From: Amphibalanus amphitrite
Lineage: Eukaryota; Arthropoda; Thecostraca; Balanomorpha; Balanidae
Reading direction: 5' to 3'
Assembly (NCBI RefSeq): GCF_019059575.1
Contig: NW_024881858.1
Location: 134,501-198,500, forward strand
Length of the DNA stretch: 64,000 bases
Shown: positions 20,893 through 33,969 of the stretch, one piece after another
Layout of the letters: each line of letters opens with the position of its first letter
How positions within the stretch are numbered: position 1 is the first letter of the stretch
The notes under the pieces: generated by a model
Told to the model about the DNA's origin: nothing
Database searches by the model: none
The model's input: only the letters and a program-made list of their open reading frames with translations
Position numbers and translations under genes: made by a program

Positions 20893-22625
20893 GCATTGAA
20901 GTGATATATTATGATATGAGAAGATATAGGTCAAAACAACTATGCACACGAGCGGGTGTGAGTAAAATTGTATTTGAGGTATGCCTTTTTAATTAAACGT
21001 TCGATTTGCTTTAGTTATTGGTAAGAACAGAGGCAACCAGGAAGAGCGCCCCTGAAGAAAAGGTGACGCACTTGACGGGTGCGATTTTAAGGTCTAAGGT
21101 CAGTCAGGGACCTCTACGTTCGGGTCAAGCGCTCCATTTTAGGGGTAAAAGAATGGGGGCAAAAAAAAGCATCCCGATTTTGGCAGCACCGTCTTCGTCA
21201 TGCTGTGTCACGGCACCCATCCACTCCCTCGCCCGAAATATAGTTCCCTTTTTGTATCAGTTCTGGTATACTCCCGCACATTATGCTGCATGTTGTTTGT
21301 CATGAAAAACAATGCATGTTCAGCTACGTTCTACGCAGTACGCACTAACCTAACCACCATCCCACCATCCACCACTAACCACTATCCCGTTCTGTGCTCC
21401 CTTCCACCCCACACGAATCAGCCGAGATACTAGTCAGTCGGGCTAGCGCTATCCTCCCCTCCCTTCCTGACTGCACAGCGCTAAAACCCAGAGCCGAGAC
21501 TTCCCGAGCGCGACCTCTGACCCCACGCGGTCCCAAGGGTCAGCCGATGCCTAAGGGCGCGCCGCCCGCCGGCCACCCGGATAGCCTCTGCTGAGTTTCC
21601 CTTTCATACACCGTTTACTACGCGCTCGATTCATTCATGATTCTGTGTTTCCGCGTTCCTCTCGTTAGATGTATCTACTGATGTTATAGGCGATCCCAGG
21701 CAGATTGCGGCCAGAATACCCCAAACGGCAGAAAATGAAGTTTTTGGTGAATATCTCGGAAAGTATTTGGCATACAACGATGCAATTTTACAGTCTAGTG
21801 GTAAATGTGCATACACAAAATTCGGGTTCATACTTATGCATTTGAAAATTATATAGGACCATATATATCCAAAAAAAGCCAAACCAACAAGACTTTTACT
21901 GGAGAACCGTACCTATATATATGTATGTACTGTGCAACCATTTATTAGTTATTTATTACTATCTAAATCTAGAATTAGATCGACGCCTATCTTGGAAGCG
22001 CATGCAAAATATCTGTGAGTGATTTGATTCAAAATATTGTATTTTGCCTATGTGTGTCACATACGTCTCTCTTGTTTTATTGTGATCTTGTACCACTGAA
22101 GAAGGGCCACGCCCGAATAGGGGAAGTTGGGGCAATGCCGGAGTTGGGGCAAAGCCGAAATTCGAGATATTTCGAAAACCGTACGACATGAATGCCACCT
22201 GTCAGCGATGCTCTGAAGCTTAAGTGACTACCAATTATCGCATGTTTGTTACGAGTCGTCATTCGGAATGCTTCGGCTGTGAGTGCGCCAAGAGCGTTTT
22301 CAAGGTACGTTTCCCTTGTACATACTACATGCGCCTTTGAAGCTGCATTTCTTACTCATTATGCTACCGTTTGTCTGGCCAATTCGGTCAAGTAATCTTC
22401 AGCATGTCTTTGCATAAGTGTGCTGCCTATTTGAAATTTATACAGCACGTTGAAAAGTTATGGGCCTGCAAATGAAAGTATGGCTGGCTAGGGTAATGCC
22501 GAAAACGTGCAATTACGCACGTTAAAGCACGCTACGTGGACTTATATGCTGTTGAATAGCAACGCGTATTTTTAGTCACACAAATCACACTTTTAACCGA
22601 CACAATGGCCTGTTACCTATAAGGA
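20893..22625. other. No convincing gene
   Basis: A GC-rich stretch lies at 21480-21590 and several GGGGCAAWGCCG motifs near 22130-22155. No domain is recognised. Confidence 0.4.
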
Positions 22626-22633
22626 ATGATTTA

Positions 22634-25024
22634 CCTGGCCATAGATAACATGAATCTGGATTGGACACGAAATCAGTCTGATGCAGAATGGGGCCGAAAT
22701 TTTCGGAATGGGGAATCGACTATTTTTCTGTCAAAACAAGTCAAACAAAACAAGTTCAAGTGCCGTTTGGGCTGCCGCTTGAATGGCAATACCTTTGCTC
22801 CGACGTTTTGATGTTTTTTCGCTCATATTTCTTTAGAAATAAATAAAAACGAGTTTTATTAGAACCGTATATTGCAACATTGACAAGTGGTTCATTAGCT
22901 ATGCAGTGGTTACAAGACGCCACAACGAGTGGAGATAGGGCGAAATACGCAGACAACACAAAACATTAATGACAAATGAGCATGTTCGCCTCACGCCTGA
23001 AAGGGTACGCTCGCCGTTTTCCACCCCCTCCAAACTGTGACACGTCGAGTACGTGCATAGCAGCGCCGAGCAACGCAAGTGGGCTTGAATCCTCCCGACA
23101 GACGGGGCCGGGCGCTGCTCTGCAGTGGCGGTCGTTGCACTGCTCGCACTCCACCATTGACCGGTTCGGAGCTGGTGGACGTCAACCGCAGGAACCGTCC
23201 TGTCGCTGTCAGTGATAGCTGGTGATAGCAGTGATCCCATCAGCTGTCTGTGCCTTCCGACCAGCCATGCCTGGATGGTGCGGGCCCTCGTGTGCGGCTG
23301 CGTCTCCGTGGGCCGTCTAGAGGTCCACCGGGACTCGATTCTGGTCGACATCGCTCGTTTTCCTGGCAATGACATCGACTCTCACATCGCACTCCAGGCC
23401 GCAGCGCGAGGACACCCATGCTGAGGTGGCCGGCTGACAGTCCTCGGAGAATCCTTCAGCTCAGCAGGGGGCTCTGGACGGCTGATCTGTAGCGGAGAGG
23501 CGGCGAAGGCGGATTGGGAGTCGTTTAGGCAGAAGGCTGTTTAGAGAACAGTTGTCTTTGGTTCATGCTACATGTCGAAGGAGCAATGAACAGGATAGTC
23601 TGTTTTTCGTCCTTGGGCTTCCTACCTTACCACCATACAGGCGTCCCAGCCGCCCTAGCCACTCCACGAAGCTGTTCGCTTCGGGTCCTCTGAAATCACC
23701 TCTACCGTTGAATCTAGTCAGTCGTATAAACAATCCTCTTTCTCGATACCACTGGGCAGTGGGCGGGCAACTGAGCAGCCGACCAGCCAGTAGTGGGTGA
23801 CGGTCTTCCCTCGTCCGAGTCCTCGCACTCTGGGCACGCGTCGTCTTCCTACAGCTCGATGCAGTGATTGTAAGCTCCTAGCAGCGTCCAGTAGCCGTTG
23901 GAAAGTCTAGCAGCTCCGACGTTCTTCTGGCGTAGAGGGCAAGAAGTTCACCCGGCGTGAGCCATTTTAGCAACGGGTCTTCTGTAGAGCCGTTTATACC
24001 AGTGCCTATGAGCGTGCGCCTGAGTCTGTATCTCGCCGACCGCAAAGCGAAAAAGCCTAACTCTGTACATGGCTCACTCTGGCGCTCGCTCGTTTGTTGC
24101 CCCAAAGGGCGTCTTGGTGTTACTATGGTTCCAGGAACCCTGTAGCTGTATCGGTGAACTTGCAGTGCTGACGACCCATGGTGCCTCGGCTCGCTGATTA
24201 GTACTGTATCCAATTTACGGCGCCAAAATTTCATCAGTTTTCTTGAAATTGTTAACTTTCGTTTCAAAGCATAGTTACTAGGTACCAAAGTAAGTCTTCC
24301 TCAAATTGACGGCCTCAGCTGGGCACCATGGAGTGGACGCTTGGCTACGATTATGTGAGCATTATGCATTTTTGTGTGACTGTGGCCTTTCCGAAGAGAC
24401 GAGATTTTCAGCATTACAAGGCCAAGGGCACTGCAGCTCCTCTCTTGAACGAGAAGAGGGCAAAAAACATTTTAAGTCCGTCTATGCAACTTGGCTGCCC
24501 CGGAACGCTCCTGGTTGAGGTCTCGATCCTGTGTGGTAGGGTTTTCATCGGAATGGAGTCTTTTTTTGTCAGAAAAAAACGCGCTTGTCGCTTGTTGTTC
24601 GTCTTCTCCGCAGTAGCGCTTCTTATTCCTTGCTTTGCTGTTTGAAAGGCTCTCCAGTCACCATTCCTTTACCGTGTTTCCTTTTGTAATGTAAGCCATA
24701 AGCTAAAAAGCGTGAAATTGTAAACGAAGCGCATATGCCTAAGTATCAATCACTTGAATTAATTGGAAAATATGTTGAATCGATTATGATCACAAAGTAA
24801 AAGTAAAGCACAAATACTTGTGCCCTGATTTAATACTTTGCGAAATAATACAGTTTGAAATGTTTAAATAATGCATCATCCATCCAATGCAAGTTATGGT
24901 AAATTTTAGCAGATCGATCGCGCGGACAACAAACAAAGGATCCTACTGATAAATTTTCGGCCCCATTCTGCATTTATCGGATTTCGTGTCCAATCCAGAT
25001 TCATGTTATCTATGACCTGGCCTT
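22634..25024. repeat. Region bounded by ~72-bp inverted repeats
   Basis: 22634-22705 (GGCCATAGATAACATGAATC, GAATGGGGCCGAAA) is complemented at 24952-25024. GGGGCAACGCCGAAAA-type motifs lie outside both arms. The arms could be subterminal repeats of a decayed DNA element of roughly 3 kb. No target duplication was found. Confidence 0.5.
23440..24288 (-). pseudogene. Decayed LINE C-terminal zinc-finger region
   Basis: On the minus strand, broken frames read DPLLKWLTPGELLALYARR, then ARLSNGYWTLLGAYNHCI, DDACPEC and, after a frameshift, THYWLVGCSVARP. A Cys-X2-Cys followed by His and Cys after a short helical segment is the arrangement found at the C-terminus of many non-LTR retrotransposon polyproteins. 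No reverse transcriptase domain is visible. The assignment is tentative. Confidence 0.35.
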
Positions 25025-25245
25025 TTCTTATTATATCATACAATTATAACTTCCAGTGTGCACCAAGCGTCCTTAAGCTCTTAAAACGTGTGTCAGCTTT
25101 GATGAATTGTGGATAAAGTTTGAGATAAAATGGCAAAACATCAATTTCGACATTCCCCGTAGATCATTTCTCCCATTTTCGGCTTTCTCCGCAGTCCGGG
25201 GCAACGCCGAAAAAGTCACTTCTTTGACATTTTTAGTTTGTGCGC

Positions 25246-25721
25246 TTAAATGGACCCTCCCACCTTAACATTAGATTTGAGTTGAGATAGCCAAAATGGG
25301 GTCCCTGGCTCACAATTACCGGTTTCGGCACTCACAACATCGAGAAATGCCTTCAATCGGAAATATTGAATTTCAAAATTGCAGCATTTTGATTCAGAGG
25401 GGCTAATGCATAGGAATACCCCTCTGAATGTGTGACGTCAGCGCAGATATCTAACGATTTTTAAATGTTTGACTAAAACGTTTTGTAGCACGCGGTGGTA
25501 TTTGCTGCTTTGCGCGCAATAAATGCCGCACTTTCAAATAAAGTCGCTAGGAACAGTGGAGATCCCAAAAAGTAAACAAAAGTAAAAGTCTAATATCTTG
25601 AAAACCGGTGAATATTTTTCGATGAAATTTGGTAGATATTCGTTTTGGCTCTTTCTGAACCGAGCGACATCACTTCCATGCCAATTCATTAACTTTTTTG
25701 AAGGTGGGAGGGTCCCTTTAA
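25246..25721. mobile_element. 468-bp TTAA MITE
   Basis: TTAA at 25246-25249 and 25718-25721 bound an element with ends ATGGACCCTCCCACCTT (left) and AGGGACCCTCCCACCTTC (right, complemented). It has no coding capacity. A fragment of the same family, beginning AGGGACCCTCCCACC, lies at 63600-63705. Confidence 0.82.
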
Positions 25722-26246
25722 CGGTATGCGAATTCATCAAATGCGCCTGGTGTGTTTGAAAGGCAAAAGACTGGCCTCTCGAATGACGCCAACAAGAATA
25801 GCTTCTGTTGTCTACCTTGCGTGCTACGGGCGTCAGAAAAAAAGTATTCGGCGTTCCCCCAACTTCCCCTATATATTGGTTTATTTTTTTTCTATTTCTG
25901 ATAGAAATGAGCAACAGGTTATTCTTCATGCTTTTAATAATCACACACCCCCCCCCCCACACACACAAAACGTTTATTAAGGAACAAAAGATACACGAGA
26001 AATAAAGCATGATCAATGAAACATATGGCACAATGTAGCAACATAAAAATGATAGCAGAGTGGTGCAAAAGCGCATTCGCTTAACTCGAGGCACCACTCT
26101 GGAACAAAAATAAAACATGTGAAACAACCGCCGCCGCCGCTGACCAGTCGCTCATGAGCGGTAAATTTTGGTGTTCATCAGCCGCTCAGCTCTCGGGATT
26201 GCAAATTTTGAAAACTTTGAATGAACTAATTTGTTACTACGAAAAT

Positions 26247-29204
26247 CTATTTGTTTTTGTCAAAAACTTTTGAAAGGCGTAAGCCATTTCTCGACTGCCC
26301 TCGCCACTCAAGCGATCTCCGTGGATAAGAATGTTCAATTTTTGGTCGGGTGAGTATGTAATTTGCAAAATTTTCTCCCAGTATACGAGAAGCGTTATCA
26401 GATAGTGTTTTCCTTTGGGCATCATAATTTCGACAGAATATTACGTAGTGGCGGACATCTTCCTTGAAGTGGCCGCAATAACATTCAGGCGAATCTGCTT
26501 TGTTGATTTGAAAACGATGAGAATTTAGACAAGACATTTCAGTTCTTAATCGGGTATGCAGAATATTTCCAGTTTTTGAGCCAATTTTGTAGTAGTCTGG
26601 GGGTTTGGGCATCCCTAGTCGCTGGAGAAGGATGTATGGGGCAAGGATCTTAACCCGCGCACCGACGGGGGGGGGGCGGATATCCGCCCCCCTGAGGTTT
26701 TTCGCGAATAGCGCGAAATTTGGTATGACTATTCCCTTATCAATTTTACACATGGTGTGCAAGTTTGAACCTCCTACCTTTCAAGGTCAGGTCACCAGGT
26801 CACTTTGAATGACCCAACCTCAAGTCACTTTTTTGCAACTTTGTCACCGTGCCAGAGATACAGTAGATGTCGGAGGCCTTTGAAAGTCGCAGGATGTTAT
26901 TAGGTCATTAGTAGCTACAATTTGTATATCTCGGAATTTTGATATCGGTGACCTAAGGTCAGGTCAATTTCGCGACCTCCCCATTATAAGTCAATGGGGG
27001 AAAAATCAACTCCCTGTTTTTACCACTAAAACGGGTCGGAATGGCCCCATATACCATACATGACTTCATTTACGATCAACCTTCACTACCTTGAGGTCTG
27101 TTTTGCTGTTGGGCAGCTGTGAGGTCATGTGACGTCATCAAAGGTCACCAAAGGTTTTTGGCCAATAACTCCGTACAGGAACAAGATACAGACGCGTGGA
27201 TGGTCTCATTGTGTTCAGCTCGTCAAGACGCATCGAATGATATACATGATGACCTCGAGGTCACGTGACCTGAGGTCAACCTTTGACCTTGACCTTTCGA
27301 GGTCAACATATATATCATTCGATGCGGATTGACGAGAGGATCACGATGATGCCCTTAGTTTGTTCCTATCTTGACTAATTTGAAAGTTATTCGAGAAAAA
27401 CTCTCCATATTTAGCGCCGCCATTTTGACTTTTTCGACCCCTGTGACGTCATCTTTGACCTGACCTGAAAATGACCTCAGTAAAAATTGTAGATCTTGAC
27501 CGTGCGTATCCGATGCCGTTTACCGCTTGTCGCTATCTTGCTTCGTTCTCGAGATCTCAGGGGGGGGGCGGTCATCCGCCCCCCCCCCGTCGGTACTAAG
27601 TTGGCGCAGACCCCCGTCGGTGCGCGGGTTAATGATTCTGGGAGGTGGTTCCATAGTTTGGCTGTTGGTAGGAAGAACGATGACTGATAGGATGTGGTGC
27701 GATGTGGTTGGAGTGTGTGGTTCCTGTGATTTCGCAGGGTCCTTCCTGTTCTTTGTGAGCGGGTGTCCGGTATGATTGATTTGATGTAGTTGGGAGTTTT
27801 TTTTGTATGTGGCTATTGAGTGTATGATATAGTGTTATTTTGTGCATTTTCTTCTTGTTTTTAACTTGTTCCATCCTAGGTCTTTTAACAATTTGTTAGT
27901 TGGTGTTCTAAATAAAGTGCCAGTCACAAGCCGAGTCGCTCTGTTTTGTAAAACTTCAAGTCTCTGTGTGTCCTGGAGCGTAATATGTCCGTCATAAACA
28001 GTGTCGTAAAAGTCAAAATGTGGTCTCGTGTATGTTTTGTAAATTTGATCTAAAATTTCTCGGGGGATGTATGGAGCAATGGAGTACAATGGGCTCATGG
28101 TTCTGTTTACCTTTTTGCAAATTTCGTTAATGTGCTGATGAAACCGCAAGTCCTTTGAAAATGTCATTCCCAGATGAGCGTGGTTTTCGTGAATGGGTAT
28201 TATGTCGTCCCCAAATGTAAGAGCAGGTGGTGTGTTTTGTGGGCTGCGTGAAAATGTCTGTTGTATTGTTTTGCTTATGTTAAAAGTAATCGCCCATTCT
28301 TTACCGTATTTTTGTATTTCATTGAAATCATTTTGTAATGACGTCTGTGTTGTGTTCAAATTTTGTTTGTATGGGATGCATAAAGCGATACGTCGTCTGC
28401 GAAAAATAAAATGTCGTTTTGTGTTCTATTGAGGTAAATGAGGGCTATAAGAGGACCCAAAACCGAACCCTGTGGGCATCCGGCGTTGATAATTTCTGTT
28501 TTTGAAAAGGTATCGCCGATCTGAACTCGCTGTCGTCTATCAGACAAGTAAGATTTTAGCCAGTCGTAAAGTGAGTCAGTGATGCCAAATTCATGTCTAC
28601 CTTTGTACAAAAGTCCCTCGTGCCAAATTTTGTCAAAGTATTTTGAAATGTCCAGGTAAATAGCAGTAAAATCGCTTTCTGAGTCCAATGCTTTGTATAA
28701 ATTATGTGTCAAGTATAATAATTGTTGTTTTGCGTTATGGCCTCGCCGATACCCACTTTGTTTATCTGCCAAGAGGTTATGGTGGGAAAGATGTGCATAT
28801 ATGTGTTTGTGGACTATTTTTTCAAAAACTTTGGACAACGAAGAAAGAAGACTTATGGGGCGGTAGTTTGTGGGCTCAGATGGGGAGCCTTTGTTCTTAA
28901 ATATTGGTTTGATGTTGGCTTCTTTGAATTTGGAAGGGTAAATGCCTAGCGCTAGTGATTTGTTGAATAGTTTCGACAAAGGGGATGCAATTAAGATGGC
29001 AGTTAATTTTAAAAGTTTCACGGGGATGTTGTCTGGGCCGGTAGATTTGTTGGCGTCTAGGGAATTTAGAATTTGCAGAACTTCTCTTTCAGATGTGGTA
29101 ATTTTGTCCAGAGTGGGTACCGGCGAAGTGTCTGTTCTTCGAATAGCTGTCTGTAAGAGTGTCCCACGTTTCGTCAGTTTTGGTTGCAATAATCTTATTA
29201 ACAA
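26247..29204 (-). pseudogene. Non-LTR retrotransposon ORF2 (CR1/Jockey-like), split by a TTAA element
   Basis: Reading the minus strand from 29204, fragments give an RT fingers/palm region (STGPDNIPVKLLK, NYRPISLLSSLSK, DISKYFD, AGCPQGSVLGP, FADDVSLY) to about 28356. The thumb/connection follows (27835-28359, another frame, with AHLGMTF and LEVLQNRATRLVTG). A short segment runs to 27633, and after a 975-bp insertion comes a C-terminal region (26247-26649) with a CYCGHFKEDVRHYVIFC zinc motif. The endonuclease is missing at the 5' end, near 29210, next to the gypsy remnant. Frameshifts make it inactive. The exact clade is unresolved. Confidence 0.88.
26650..27632. mobile_element. TTAA element, family D, inside the LINE
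   Basis: TTAA at 26650-26653 and 27629-27632 flank a 975-bp copy nearly identical to 17288-18287, with the same CCCGCGCACCGACGGGG ends. LINE coding sequence continues on both sides, proving insertion into the LINE. The same AGGTCA cluster recurs at about 27249-27306. Confidence 0.9.
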
Positions 29205-29497
29205 TGCTCAGCACAACGTTCAAATACCTGGAATTATCGATATGCTATTTTATCTTGTTTAATTATTATTGATTAATTGCGCGTTGTATGATTCACTTTT
29301 GTTTTCCCGCCTGTAACCATTGGCAACCACGCACATTACTTTTTATGTCACGAATTTTATTTGCCTTGAAAATTGAGGTTGCTTTTGTTGTTAGTTTTTG
29401 AGTTGTCTGGCTATAATAGTATATGTCCGAGAACTTGCGGTGATCATAACTCTTACAATATATAATTTCTCATCATCAACAATTATTTTACCGACCC

Positions 29498-29947
29498 TTG
29501 CCTGCCACAATTGGTGACCCCGACCGGTTGGCATCTCTTCCCGCGGACGTGGTAGCTAGGGTCGATCCTTCTGTGATTGCTGGTCAGAACTTTTCTAACC
29601 TAAAATGTGTCGTGGTAGAGATGTTTGAGAAAACTAAGCCCGAACTCTTCGAAAAACTCATCTCCAAAAATGTCATGACCGGACGTCCTTCAGAGTTTTT
29701 GGGAGAGCTGAGGGAGATTGCTTCGAAGGTAGGAGTCGGAGATGACCTGGTCAGGCACAAATTCATTCAGTCTCTTCCTTCTGCCATGAGCACGGTCCTG
29801 GCTACTCAACGAGACCTTACCCCGTCACAGATGGGGAAGCTAGCCGACGAGCTCGTTCCTCTCGTTCAAAAGCAGAGGAGCCGCTCACCCGGTAGAATCT
29901 CACGGCAGTTCACGTTCCCCTCAAAGAGGCATCTCAACGGCTGCTAG
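29498..29947 (+). pseudogene. Gag fragment of a second Ty3/gypsy element
   Basis: A reading frame of about 150 codons with a helical, capsid-like pattern (VEMFEKTKPELFEKLI, EFLGELREIASKVGVGDDLVRHKFIQSLP) is followed by broken sequence. ATTGGTGACCCCGACC at about 29510-29525 looks like a primer-binding-site region, so the 5' LTR should end just before it, but no second LTR copy is present to confirm this. Confidence 0.65.
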
Positions 29948-30199
29948 GGGTCAACGACCCCGATCAGCTGATCGACGCGGCCAGGGAAGGGGTCTCGAGC
30001 CATACCATGACAGACAGCCACTTAAAGTGTGCCGGGCTCACATCTTTTACGGTCCCCATGCCCGCACGTGCCGCCCCTGGTGTACGTGGCCTGGTAAAAG
30101 TGTGAGGGGCAGGACGCCAGTTAGATATAGGGACTCTACCCCAGCGGCCGAACAATCAGAACCGGGAAACTGCCACGGCAGGCTGTAAATGCTGCGCAG

Positions 30200-30500
30200 G
30201 GTCTGCCACTACTCAAGGTCGCAGCCAATGTCGGGTCAACTAAGTTATCATTTCTTGTTGACACTGGCGCCGGCATTTCACTTCTACCACGCGACTTGGT
30301 AACTCGTAAGCATCTTTCTCCTTCAGCCGTACATGTATCGACTGCCACAGGACAGCCCCTTCGAATTTACGGTGAAATCCTTATCGATGTTGAAATACCC
30401 TCCTTGCGTCGAACTTTCCCTTGGACGTTCGTTGTCACTAATGTGACAGATCCTATCCTTGGGAACGATTTTCTCGCGACTGTGGGTCACAAACACTGAC
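30200..30500 (+). pseudogene. Aspartic protease remnant of the second gypsy element
   Basis: One frame reads FLVDTGAGISLLPRDL, then ATGQPLRIYGE and [13 protein letters not shown]. These are the DTG active-site region, flap and second ILG-type motif of a retropepsin. It lies between gag and RT, as expected, and flanking frameshifts disable it. Confidence 0.8.
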
Positions 30501-30559
30501 AGATTCAGTAACTTCGATTCGCTGCTCGGTCCTGACAGCGTCCAGCACGAGCGCGACTC

Positions 30560-32094
30560 TGATCGCAAATGATCTATCGCATTTAGCGGCGCCGGCCCAG
30601 GCGCTCTTTCACAAGTATCCCGCCGTCCTCAATCCGCAGAAGGCTGCTGATTTGCAGCAGACGCCTATTCATACCATGCACACTATAGACACGGGTAGTG
30701 TTCCGCCGACCCTTTCCAGTCCGCGTCCACTGCCTCCTGATAAACTGAAAGCAGCCAAGAAATATTTTTCAACACTTCTACAGGCTGGCATTATCCGGCC
30801 CTCCTACTCACCGTGGTCTTCTCCCTTGCACATGGTGCCGAAGAACAGTCCCGAACACTGGCGTGTGACAGGCGATTACCGAGCTCTTAATTCTTTGACG
30901 AAACCTGACAGGTACCCGTTACCACACATTCAGACCTTCTCCTCTAACCTACACGGTAAGGGCAGATTTTCAAAGATAGATTTGCTCCGCGCGTATCATC
31001 AAATACCCATGAACCAGGACGACATTCAGAAAACCGCCGTGACAACTCCCTTCGGCAAATATGAGTGGCTCTATATGCTGATGGGTCTCCGCAATAACGG
31101 CGCGAGTTTCCAGAGATTCATGGATAGTCTGTTTAGAGATTTAGATTGTGTTTTCAACTACTTGGACGATATCCTTGTCTTCTCACCTGACGACGAAACC
31201 CACCAGCGAGATCTCGATGCAGTATTCAAGATACTCCACGAGCATCAACTGAGGGTGTCGCTGGACAAATGCTCATTTTTCCAGACGGAGATCGATTTCC
31301 TGGGTCATCGATCACCGCTCAGGGAGTCCAGCCAGCCCCACACAAGGTGTCAGCAGTCGCTGAATTCGTGCAGCCGACTGATTCGAACGGACTTCGTCGA
31401 TTCCTGGACATGATCGGTTTTTATCGGCGGATGATACCTCACTTTGCCGAGCTTGTGTTCCCGCTGACGGAACTTATCAGACTTCATCCAAAAAACAAGC
31501 AACTTCCATGGGGAGATAAAGAAGCAGAGGTATTTGATAACGCAAAGACAGCGCTAGCAAATGTTAAAGCATCCGTTACCAGTCGGCCAGCCATATCATT
31601 TAGTTACCGACGCATCTCTAGTAGCGGTGGGAGCTGCTCTTCATCAGGTGGTTGATGGCCAGCCAGTACCAGTAGCATTCTTTTCCAAGAAGCTGAACAG
31701 CGCCCAACAGAAATACTCCACATACGATAGGGAATTGCTAGCAGCCTACCTGGCGACCTTACATTTCAAAAACATCATCGACGGGCGACATGTAATCTTA
31801 TTCACAGATCATAAGCCACTGACCACCGCTTTTCATAGTCAGAAACCAGCAAAGTCTGACAGACAGCAGCGCCACTGGTGCGTGATCACTGAATATGTTG
31901 CTGAAGTAGAATACGTCACAGGGGTGGACAATGTGGTAGCCGATTGTTTGTCTCGTCCAGTAAACGCTATTCGAGTCGATACGCATGACCTGACCTCTCT
32001 CGCCGAACAGCAAACGGCTGACCCCGAAGCAGCTGATTTCAGGCATCGGCTTAGAGGCATTTCCGCTCGGCGATGGTCGAGAGATTTGGTGTGA
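30560..32094 (+). pseudogene. Reverse transcriptase and RNase H of the second gypsy element
   Basis: The frame at 30652 carries RT motifs: [54 protein letters not shown] and YLDD (about 31157). It shifts frame near 31310 ([19 protein letters not shown]). RNase H continues in a third frame from 31561, with HLVTDASLVAVGAAL, YSTYDRELLAAY, LFTDHKPL and DCLSRP. All catalytic motifs can be read but at least two frameshifts break the gene. Order RT-RH before integrase is standard gypsy, unlike the Gmr1 element in the same window. A hAT-like insertion follows at 32167. Confidence 0.9.
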
Positions 32095-32173
32095 CTGCTC
32101 GACCGCTCATCCCAGGCCTTTTGTGCCGCGCGCGTCCCGTCGTGCCGTATTCGACAAACTGCATGGCAGGGGG

Positions 32174-33969
32174 CAGGGGGCGTCGAAGTCTAGTTCCTAC
32201 CAACCTGGCACTCCCATGCCTACGTCACCACGAGGACGCCCGAGGGCATTTACATGTTGAAGATAGGGAAAATGGCATAGTTTAGAGCCGCCTGAAGGGT
32301 AACCTTGAGATAGATGATAATGTAAATGTGTGCTAATATGATCATCAACATGTCATTTATCCAAATCCAGGGCCAATTAATCGATAACTTGTCACGTTTT
32401 CCAGTGGTGATGCGCTAACTTTCGTGGTTCTTGCAGCCAATAAGGGTGTTTCATAGTGCTATTCAGCCGCATTATCGACTTTAATGCCATAAACCGCAAC
32501 GGAACATACGATTTGCAGCTCCCTGGCGTTATAGCTGCCAGTAGGGCTCCGGAGTCGGAGTCATGAAGTCGGTCGGAGTTGACAGTTCTGACCTCAGTCG
32601 TCGAGTCGGAGTCAGAGTCGATTTTAAAAGCTGGAGTCTGAGTCAGTCACCGAAATTTGATCCCCTCCGCAGACCTTTCAGGGTTCTGTAGTCGGAGTTG
32701 TAGTCGGTCGGAGTCGACAGTTGTGACCAGAGTCAGAGTCATAGTCGATTTTGAAAGCCAGAGTCGGAGTCGGAGTCACCAAAAATTCATTGCCTCCGCA
32801 GACCTGCTATAGGGCTGTGGAGTCGGAGTCGGTCAGAGCCGACATTTGAAATCAAAGTCAGAGTTGATTTTTGAAAGTCTGAGAGTCGGAGTCATCAAGA
32901 AACCCATCGACGATCCGCAGTACCATGCAACGTAAGGGCGCTCCCGATCGATGCCCTGAATTGCTATGAATTGAATGCATAGATGACAATTAATTAGGTA
33001 CCTTCTATTAATAATTCATCCCTGCCACACTTACCTACTTTCAGTAGAAAAAGACGCATTATTTGTTTGTTTATTGTTTGTTTGTTTATTTATTGACAAA
33101 TATTTTTTAGCAGTTACGGATACAGACACAAAACACACGATAGCACCTCGCTGGTGCAAATCATTGCTAGATAGAGATTGAAATGGGTTGCCATTGAAGA
33201 ACCTACTGATTTTCCTGGTGGCTCTCGTTTTCAAGTAACTATTGGTCTTGTAAGGTCTCTTGATTGCTCACCGTCTGACGTCTTCGGCCAAGGTTATCTG
33301 AAAGCTGATCAAACGTTTCCATGGCTGCTCTTGATTGCATGGCGCTTGCTGGTTCTGGGTTCTTAATTTGTGGTTCTTGCGTCTGATCCTGTCGCTTCAT
33401 GTTCCATCACATCATATTATGGAACAGACACTTCTATCTTTCATTTCACTATCAGTCGACTTGCATTTACCCCTGTGGCCTGCTCGCCCTTTTATTTCCG
33501 CGCTAAAATCTACCAATTATTGAAAAAGCCTCGGATAAAAAAGCAAGAAAAGTATGTCAAGTTAAATAATTGAGACGGTCCTAGAAAACCAGAAAAAAAA
33601 TCAAAAAGCCTGTCCACCTCACGTCCCTCACTTCATAACAAGCAGCAAAACATGCGAAAGAGTCCTTAGCAACGCCCTAGCAACGCATTTGTCTGAAGTG
33701 CGCAATATGTGTCACATCTGGAAAATTTAGTAGCTACTTGATTATTCAACTAGAGTTGGACTATATAAGCTAGGCTTTTATATAAAAATGAGTGTTTGCT
33801 TATTGAATTTATAGAAACTGGTCCCTTAACTTCAGAATAATGATTAATTACAGAAAAAGCTTGTTTGCGACATATTTGTAAAGAAACAACGGAAATAGCT
33901 TTGACTCGTGCGCTATTCTAGTACATTTTTGGTAAAAAACTTCGTCCAACCTTATGTTTTAGGGCCTTG
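32174..33969. mobile_element. hAT-like element of the same family, nested in the end of the outer copy
   Basis: Starts CAGGGGGCGTCGAAGTCTAG and ends TTTAGGGCCTTG, like the outer copy. It is flanked by the 8-bp duplication GCAGGGGG (32166-32173 and 33970-33977), which is the terminal sequence of the outer element plus one host base. About 1.8 kb, non-coding. Confidence 0.82.
32540..32905. repeat. GTCGGAGTC-rich diverged tandem repeat
   Basis: Three diverged blocks begin near 32545, 32690 and 32813 with AGGGCT or GTTCTG followed by GTCGGAGTCGG and GTCGACAGT. GGGCTGTGGAGTCGGAGTC is a widespread hAT-type terminal motif, so this may be a fragment of a further hAT element inside the inner copy. 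Confidence 0.65.

Noticed and set aside
22899-23375. 158-codon minus-strand frame
   Set aside because: No recognisable domain, three overlapping frames of similar length, GC-rich sequence beside a decayed LINE tail.
29220-29510. 5' LTR of the second gypsy element
   Set aside because: A primer-site-like stretch follows at about 29510, but no second LTR copy was found downstream of 47263, so the limits cannot be supported.
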